Shown here: in pieces, positions 31,578-35,479 of the stretch
Numbering within the stretch: position 1 is the stretch's first letter
Layout: the number at the start of each line of letters is the position of its first letter
Source: an uncultured Bacilli bacterium
Lineage (GTDB): Bacteria; Bacillota_I; Bacilli_A; RF39; UBA660
Direction of reading: 5' to 3'
Length of the DNA stretch: 35,479 bases
Assembly (NCBI GenBank): GCA_944350445.1
Contig: CALVOW010000016.1
Span: 1 to 35,479 of the forward strand
Notes under the pieces: model-generated
Database searches by the model: none
Told to the model about the DNA's origin: nothing
What the model saw: the letters and a program-made list of their open reading frames with translations, nothing else
Position numbers and translations under genes: made by a program

Positions 31578-32603
31578 TTATTTTTTAGAAATATATTTTT
31601 GAATGATATTTTCCACTTCTTCTTTTGTTATATTTACACATGAACTAATTGAATCTATATCAAAGTCTTTTTTATACATATTAATTACAATATCATTATA
31701 TGCAGCTTGGCGCCCTTCTTGACGCCCTTCTTGACGTCCTTCTTCTAAAGCCTCGGCTTTTACTTCTGCTGTTACTTCATCTCGTAATTCTTCTTTTGCT
31801 TCTGCACGTTCTTCTTTTCTAATACCAGCCCAAATTCTAGCTTCTTCTTCCTCTTTGTTGTAAAATCGGCCCCACATTCTTTCATCTTCGGTCATTTCCG
31901 TCAATACTCCTTCCATTAAATTTTTAATTTCCGGTTTCGTTCGAACATGTTCAATGATACTTTCAAAATCTTTTTGTTTAGTTACACACATGGCAGCTGA
32001 TAGTAACATTAAATCCTCTTCATATGGTTCAAACATCCCTTGATAATTATTATCATACCAAAGATTATAACATTCGACAATATTAATATTTAAAACTTTT
32101 TGCTTTTCAGATAAAATATAACCTTCTTCGTTACGAAATACATATTCATCAAAGACTTTTTTATTTATTTTATCAACATAAAAAGTATTAAAGTTAACTA
32201 AGAAAGTTATGTCTAAGTTTTCAAAATCAGCTCCTTCTTCCAAACCACTAGTTGCAACTTCTTGCATATAGAAAATATTTCTATCCATAATACTTTGATA
32301 AAACTTTTTCTTAACATTAACTTCTAAAATAATTTTTTTCGAATTAGTCGTATTAATAGAGACAACTACATCTCGTTCGGTTTTTTTCTCACCCAAAGTA
32401 TGCTTTGGGATACTTAAAGGAGCAAGACTAACTTTACCAACAATATCTTTGTATTCAACCTTTAAAATCCTTGATAATAATAAAGTTAGAATTTCTAAGT
32501 GATTAGGATTAGCAAACATTATTTTAAAGGCCTCGTCATAATAAAGTGGAATAATATCTCCTTTTTCTAATTTTCTTTTTTTCATTAATAAATTTTGTTT
32601 CAT
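31578..32603 (-). CDS. Rpn/PD-(D/E)XK nuclease family transposase-like protein
   Basis: 341 residues. The first 250 match the Rpn/PDDEXK group: IIPLYYDEAFKIMFANPNHL at the start, then the nuclease core with Asp in ERDVVVSI and ILEVNVKKK as the E-x-K strand, where relatives have I-E-x-Q or E-x-K. The C-terminus has the typical EGRQEGRQEGRQ repeat and a short HTH-like tail (FDIDSISSCVNITKEEVENI). Rpn proteins are DNA endonucleases linked to RecA-independent gene transfer and phage defence; they are often annotated as transposases but lack ends of their own. ATG at 32603 follows AAGGAGG at 4 nt. Upstream, at 32642-32662, lies a second strong ribosome site leading to an ATG-TGA. Confidence 0.85.
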   Translation of the reverse strand: MKQNLLMKKRKLEKGDIIPLYYDEAFKIMFANPNHLEILTLLLSRILKVEYKDIVGKVSLAPLSIPKHTLGEKKTERDVVVSINTTNSKKIILEVNVKKKFYQSIMDRNIFYMQEVATSGLEEGADFENLDITFLVNFNTFYVDKINKKVFDEYVFRNEEGYILSEKQKVLNINIVECYNLWYDNNYQGMFEPYEEDLMLLSAAMCVTKQKDFESIIEHVRTKPEIKNLMEGVLTEMTEDERMWGRFYNKEEEEARIWAGIRKEERAEAKEELRDEVTAEVKAEALEEGRQEGRQEGRQAAYNDIVINMYKKDFDIDSISSCVNITKEEVENIIQKYISKK

Positions 32604-32641
32604 TTTCCCTCCTTAAAAAATAGTAAATAAAAAAACTAAAT

Positions 32642-32662
32642 TCACATATTTAGCCTCCTTTC
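32642..32662 (-). promoter_or_regulatory. Ribosome site followed by ATG-TGA (start-stop element) in the Rpn-like leader
   Basis: On the minus strand AAAGGAGG, six nt, then ATG directly followed by TGA (32647-32642). A ribosome would start and stop at once, 39 nt before the real start codon. It may hold ribosomes and limit expression, or be a remnant of a lost gene. Confidence 0.4.
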
Positions 32663-32777
32663 TTAAATTGAGAAATTCTTCTCTAATATACTATTATCTT
32701 TTTTTAATAAGATTTTGAAAAAAAATTGAAAAAAGTAACAAAAGTTTACACTTCTTTACAAAAAAAAGTTACAGTTC

Positions 32778-32822
32778 AGATAGAACATGACAAAAATTAG
32801 GTAGGACTATCAAGTTCTATCT
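32778..32822. repeat. 9-bp inverted repeat beyond the end of the IS66 transposase gene
   Basis: AGATAGAAC (32778-32786) and GTTCTATCT (32814-32822) form a perfect inverted repeat, 27 nt apart, just after the transposase stop codon. No T run follows the hairpin, so it may be part of the IS66 end or a weak terminator. I could not identify IS66 terminal repeats with confidence. Confidence 0.4.
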
Positions 32823-32826
32823 ATTT

Positions 32827-33503
32827 TTATGCCAAAACTGTTTTATTACTAAAAATCTCTTTTAAGGAAGAGTTTAAAGACTTTTTATTTTTAGAACAGG
32901 TAGATGTAAAGCTTCTTATAACTACAAAGTTATTCGCTCCTTCAATACTTCTAAACTTACCAATCTTTTGTCTTATTTTTACAAACCTTAAATCTGCTTC
33001 TGCTCTGTTATTAAAAAATGGAACATAAAACTTCTTCAAAAATAGTAAATGATTATCTACATATTTTTCTAAACGATTTAGTAATCTTCTCTCATCTTTT
33101 TTAAAAGAATTTGTTTTTAAATCTTTCTTATATTCAAGATTACCTTCTTTTAAGATTTCTAAATATTTATTTTTAAAGTTTTCATATTCTGTATCAGAAA
33201 TTCTTTCTATACCAGATGCTATTAATTCTTCTTTTCTATTCTTCATTTCTATTAACAGTTCAGAAAGTTTCTTAGCCCATTTATGTTTAGTAAAATCTGT
33301 AACTCCTTTTAAATATCTTAAAGCATGAACATTACATTCTGCATTTCCACTTCCATAATTGTAATACATGATAAAGTGGTCATGGACTAATATGCCATTA
33401 AACTGCTTTAAAAGTCCAAAGTCCTTTATCGCTTTTTCTCCTCTTTTTTTACTAACATGTTGTAAAGTATACTCGCCATTTGAAATGTTATGTATATAAT
33501 ATT
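32827..33503 (-). pseudogene. IS66-family transposase, 3' part cut off by the IS3 insertion
   Basis: Reading leftward from the IS3 edge at 33503 the frame is open to the stop at 32827 (225 codons). The first 60 codons are the repeated segment (33324-33503). It then continues with ECNVHALRYLKG, a helical linker, and the catalytic-Glu region FFNNRAEADLRFVKIRQKIG and RSIEGANNFVVIRSFTST, typical of IS66 TnpC. The second catalytic Asp is in LVHDHFIMYY, inside the repeat. The first Asp (HVDETP) is only in the other part, so this piece cannot work alone. An ATG at 33369 could give a 180-residue fragment, but no ribosome site supports it. The C-terminus is short for the family, ending at SNKTVLA. Confidence 0.85.
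33324..33503. repeat. 180-bp direct repeat, copy A (left of IS3)
   Basis: Identical to 34720-34899 except for one base (C at 33339, A at 34735). It stops exactly at the left tip of the IS3 element. It is part of the IS66 transposase gene, and this copy keeps the coding frame. Confidence 0.97.
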
Positions 33504-33532
33504 TGGATTGTCAACATTTTTTTAGACAATTT

Positions 33533-34357
33533 TTATAAGGAGTATTGTAGTCTGTATTGAACTGGCGTTTGATAATCAAGAGAACCATGAATTCTAATAT
33601 TATTGTACCAATTAACATAATCAAACAATTCACTTTCCAATTCTTCAAAGCTTTCAAAACGTCTATTATAAGCAAACTCAGTTTTAAATATTTTATATGT
33701 TGCTTCTGCAACAGCATTATCATAGGGGCATCCTTTTTTTGATAATGATCTTTGAATACCAAATGTGCTAATAACATCATCTATTAATTTATTCTTAAAT
33801 TCATTGCCTCTGTCAGTATGAAAAATATTGATCTTACTGAGGTCATACGGAATTTTGCATATAGCTTTATAAACAAGCGTGGCATCTTTGTGTTTACCGG
33901 CTGCATAACCTATAATTTCTCTATTAAATAAGTCTAATATTAAACATACATAATTCCATTTGCCAGCTACATTAACATATGTCAAATCACTAACTACAAC
34001 ATCTAAAATATCATCTCTATCAAACTCTCTATTAACAACATTTTCTATTTTTTCTTCATTACACTTAGCTTTGTGAACTTTGTATTGTTTTACCGTATAA
34101 TTACTAACTAAACCATGCAATTTCATAATTATACCGATTCTTCTTCGGCTTACTTGATAACCTAACTTAGAAAGTTCAACTTTAATCTTTCTAGTTCCAT
34201 AGTTGTTTTTACTTTCTTTAAATATTCGGATAATTTCACTTTCTAATTTAACATCTTGTCTTTTGTTTTTGCGTTTATAATAAACTAATGATCTTGAAAT
34301 ATTTAAAACTTTACACATCGCACTGATACTGTACTTATCTTTATTAGCTAATATCAC
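33533..34357 (-). CDS. IS3-family transposase OrfB (DDE integrase core)
   Basis: 274 residues. The catalytic triad of the retroviral-integrase-like fold is visible: Asp124 (VVVSDLTYV), Asp182 (FHTDRGNEF) and Glu218 (NAVAEATYK), with 35 residues between the last two, the classic DD35E. The N-terminal HTH_21 region is SISAMCKVLNISRSLVYY and NNYGTRKIKVEL. The C-terminus NNIRIHGSLDYQTPVQY is typical. The start is GTG at 34357, overlapping the orfA stop in GTGA, so OrfB is probably made by coupled re-initiation. I see no A6G-type slippery site near the overlap for the frameshift fusion common in this family. All residues for activity appear present. Confidence 0.96.
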   Translation of the reverse strand: MILANKDKYSISAMCKVLNISRSLVYYKRKNKRQDVKLESEIIRIFKESKNNYGTRKIKVELSKLGYQVSRRRIGIIMKLHGLVSNYTVKQYKVHKAKCNEEKIENVVNREFDRDDILDVVVSDLTYVNVAGKWNYVCLILDLFNREIIGYAAGKHKDATLVYKAICKIPYDLSKINIFHTDRGNEFKNKLIDDVISTFGIQRSLSKKGCPYDNAVAEATYKIFKTEFAYNRRFESFEELESELFDYVNWYNNIRIHGSLDYQTPVQYRLQYSL

Positions 34358-34647
34358 ATTGATTTTCGTCCCATTATCAGTGCCGCTTGCTTTAAAATAT
34401 CAACCTCCATTTCTAATTGCCTATTTCTTTTTTCTAATTCAATTAATCGTTTTTCATCTTCAGTTCTATTGTCTCCTTCTTTAAATGATCCACTATTATT
34501 ATAGTATCTTATCCACTTATGAAATGTAGAAGGGGTTAAATCATATTCCTTAATAATTTCACTGGATTTTTTCCCATTATTATATAAATTTACAATTTGT
34601 TTTTTAAATTCATTAGTATATGTTCTTTTCGCTCTTCTTTCTGACAT
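34354..34647 (-). CDS. IS3-family transposase OrfA (HTH protein)
   Basis: 97 residues from ATG at 34647; an in-frame ATG at 34653 is too close to AAGGAG (2 nt), while 34647 has 8 nt. OrfA binds the terminal repeats of the element through an HTH: RTYTNEFKKQIVNLYNNGKK, SSEIIKEYDLTPSTFHKWI. A leucine-zipper-like helix (LIELEKRNRQLEMEVDILKQ) follows for joining with OrfB. The last residues ALIMGRKSM lead into the 4-bp overlap with orfB. The promoter must lie in the right terminal repeat. Confidence 0.93.
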   Translation of the reverse strand: MSERRAKRTYTNEFKKQIVNLYNNGKKSSEIIKEYDLTPSTFHKWIRYYNNSGSFKEGDNRTEDEKRLIELEKRNRQLEMEVDILKQAALIMGRKSM

Positions 34648-34719
34648 TTTCATCTCTCCTTATTTTTCTAATTATATCATCTCCTTATTTTTTCTGTCTA
34701 ATTTATTATAGCCTATCCA

Positions 34720-34899
34720 CATGAACATTACATTATGCATTTCCACTTCCATAATTGTAATACATGATAAAGTGGTCATGGACTAATATGCCATTAAACT
34801 GCTTTAAAAGTCCAAAGTCCTTTATCGCTTTTTCTCCTCTTTTTTTACTAACATGTTGTAAAGTATACTCGCCATTTGAAATGTTATGTATATAATATT
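34720..34899. repeat. 180-bp direct repeat, copy B (right of IS3)
   Basis: Partner of 33324-33503 with one mismatch at 34735. That change turns the GAA codon of copy A into TAA on the IS66 reading strand. It starts exactly at the right tip of the IS3 element. Confidence 0.97.
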
Positions 34900-35479
34900 G
34901 TTCTCCATTAATTTTAATTGGAGTTTCATCAACATGTAAAACGAGACTCTTTAATAATTCTTTTTTGATTTTTTCATATTCTGTATTAGATAGTACATCT
35001 GATAGTCCATGAATTCAACTGTATATAGAACCTTTTGATGGAATTAATTTATTATCAGTAAATTCACCTAGTAATGATTTTATCGCATCTAAAGAAGAGC
35101 CTTTCATATACATTAAGGCACTTATTGATTTTATATTATTTCCATATATTACCGGACTAGAAGTAATGTTTTGAGGAGTAGTTGGATAGTAAACATGTTT
35201 TATTAAGACTTTTTCTACTTTAATATCTATTTCATAAGTTACAATTGGTGTATTATTTTCTGTTAATTTATTTTTATTTTCTTCTACTATTATTATTCTA
35301 TCAATTTCTTTATTTTCTATCATTTTATCTATTTTTTCTTTAGTTAAAGTTTCTCCTTTATGACCAACTTGACCACCTTGTTTTTTACCTGATTTCTCGC
35401 GGTTATTGGTAATTACTTTTTTATACCCATTAGTAGAAGAAGGCTTACTAGAATTAGAACTATCTTTATCGTTATTATT
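34720..35479 (-). pseudogene. IS66-family transposase, 5' part, with two stop codons; continues beyond window
   Basis: The frame is open from the window edge to TGA at 35015-35017. It shows the N-terminal IS66 features: NSSKPSSTNG, then GKKQGGQVGHKGETL, and VYYPTTPQNITSSPV. The TGA stands where relatives have Trp (IYS-stop-IHGLSDVL). After it the same frame continues with the first catalytic Asp (LVLHVDETPIKINGEQYY) into copy B of the repeat. It ends at a second stop, TAA 34733-34735, 13 bases before the IS3 tip. With copy A and the part at 32827 it would form one complete transposase, so the IS66 gene was whole before. TGA is a true stop in this genome, so it is a nonsense mutation, not a different code. 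Confidence 0.87.

Larger units (their letters stand above)
33504..34719 (-). mobile_element. Complete IS3-family insertion sequence (IS150-like), 1216 bp
   Basis: The ends are imperfect inverted repeats: the first 39 bases (33504-33542) and the reverse complement of the last 39 (34681-34719) agree at 25 positions. They include the tips TGGAT/ATCCA, an inner TAGACA and the innermost ATAAGGAG. Inside are two ORFs, orfA and orfB, both intact and in the order and sizes of the IS150 group. The element is inserted in an IS66 transposase gene on the same strand. The usual 3-5 bp target duplication is not seen (ATT left, CAT right); instead the tips abut 180-bp direct repeats. Confidence 0.93.

Noticed and set aside
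34345..34365. Programmed -1 frameshift between IS3 orfA and orfB
   Set aside because: The overlap region has only a run of four A and no A6G or A7-type slippery sequence. The GTGA overlap fits coupled re-initiation better.
35015..35017. TGA read as Trp (alternative genetic code)
   Set aside because: TGG codes for Trp in nrdD, rpsG, fusA and the IS66 gene itself, and TGA ends nrdG and the 16920 lipoprotein gene at ATGA overlaps. The code is standard and this TGA is a nonsense mutation.
1..35479. CRISPR array or other regularly spaced repeats
   Set aside because: No series of short, evenly spaced repeats was found. The only long repeat is the 180-bp pair flanking IS3.

Overview
The window is very AT-rich DNA from a low-GC Gram-positive bacterium. 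TGA is used as a stop (for example where nrdG and the lipoprotein at 16920 end inside ATGA overlaps), and Shine-Dalgarno sites of the AAGGAGG type precede most genes. A class III (oxygen-sensitive) ribonucleotide reductase, a Cse60-type small protein, a DUF948/YtxH pair and the ribosomal gene order point to an anaerobic Bacilli or Tenericutes-like gut lineage (RF39 or Erysipelotrichales-like). That placement is inference; no rRNA is present.

Layout. 1-2349 is the 3' part of a large secreted surface protein whose last 110 bases are much richer in GC than the rest of the gene and look like a diversified tail. 2374-4072 (minus) holds a four-LysM protein without a signal peptide and an unrecognised repeat protein. 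4142-7240 (minus) is the operon nrdD-nrdG-dut for anaerobic dNTP supply. It is divergent from a Crp/Fnr-type regulator (7370-8005), and one 14-bp palindrome sits between them in a position to serve both promoters. 8012-11611 holds a double-HTH regulator, a small coiled-coil protein, a DedA membrane protein, a Dam-type DNA methylase and a sugar/hexosamine-type kinase. 11707-15467 is an ABC transporter of the lipoprotein/antimicrobial-peptide export type. A tRNA-Leu(CAA) follows, then a Fic protein, a lipoprotein coupled to an MscS channel, and a transglutaminase-fold protein.

20312-26664 is mainly translation machinery: rpsD with its own promoter and a 150-nt structured leader, then rpsL-rpsG-fusA-tuf. 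Between them lie a membrane protein with a promoter that seems to make a leaderless mRNA, and a decayed PH-domain gene (ACG in place of the start codon plus a +1 frameshift). S12 carries unusual residues at two positions famous for streptomycin phenotypes. 26771-31526 holds an M23 peptidoglycan hydrolase, a Cse60-like gene, trmB, and a four-gene envelope operon (lipoprotein, acidic disordered protein, DUF948, YtxH).

31578-35479 is mobile DNA: an Rpn/PD-(D/E)XK transposase-like gene, and an IS66 transposase gene that is broken by a complete IS3-family element. The IS3 element is flanked by 180-bp direct repeats that end exactly at its two tips, far longer than the 3-5 bp such elements normally make. 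No CRISPR array, prophage, rRNA or recognised defence operon was seen. Many convergent gene ends share a hairpin that contains the stop codon, so the genome is compact.
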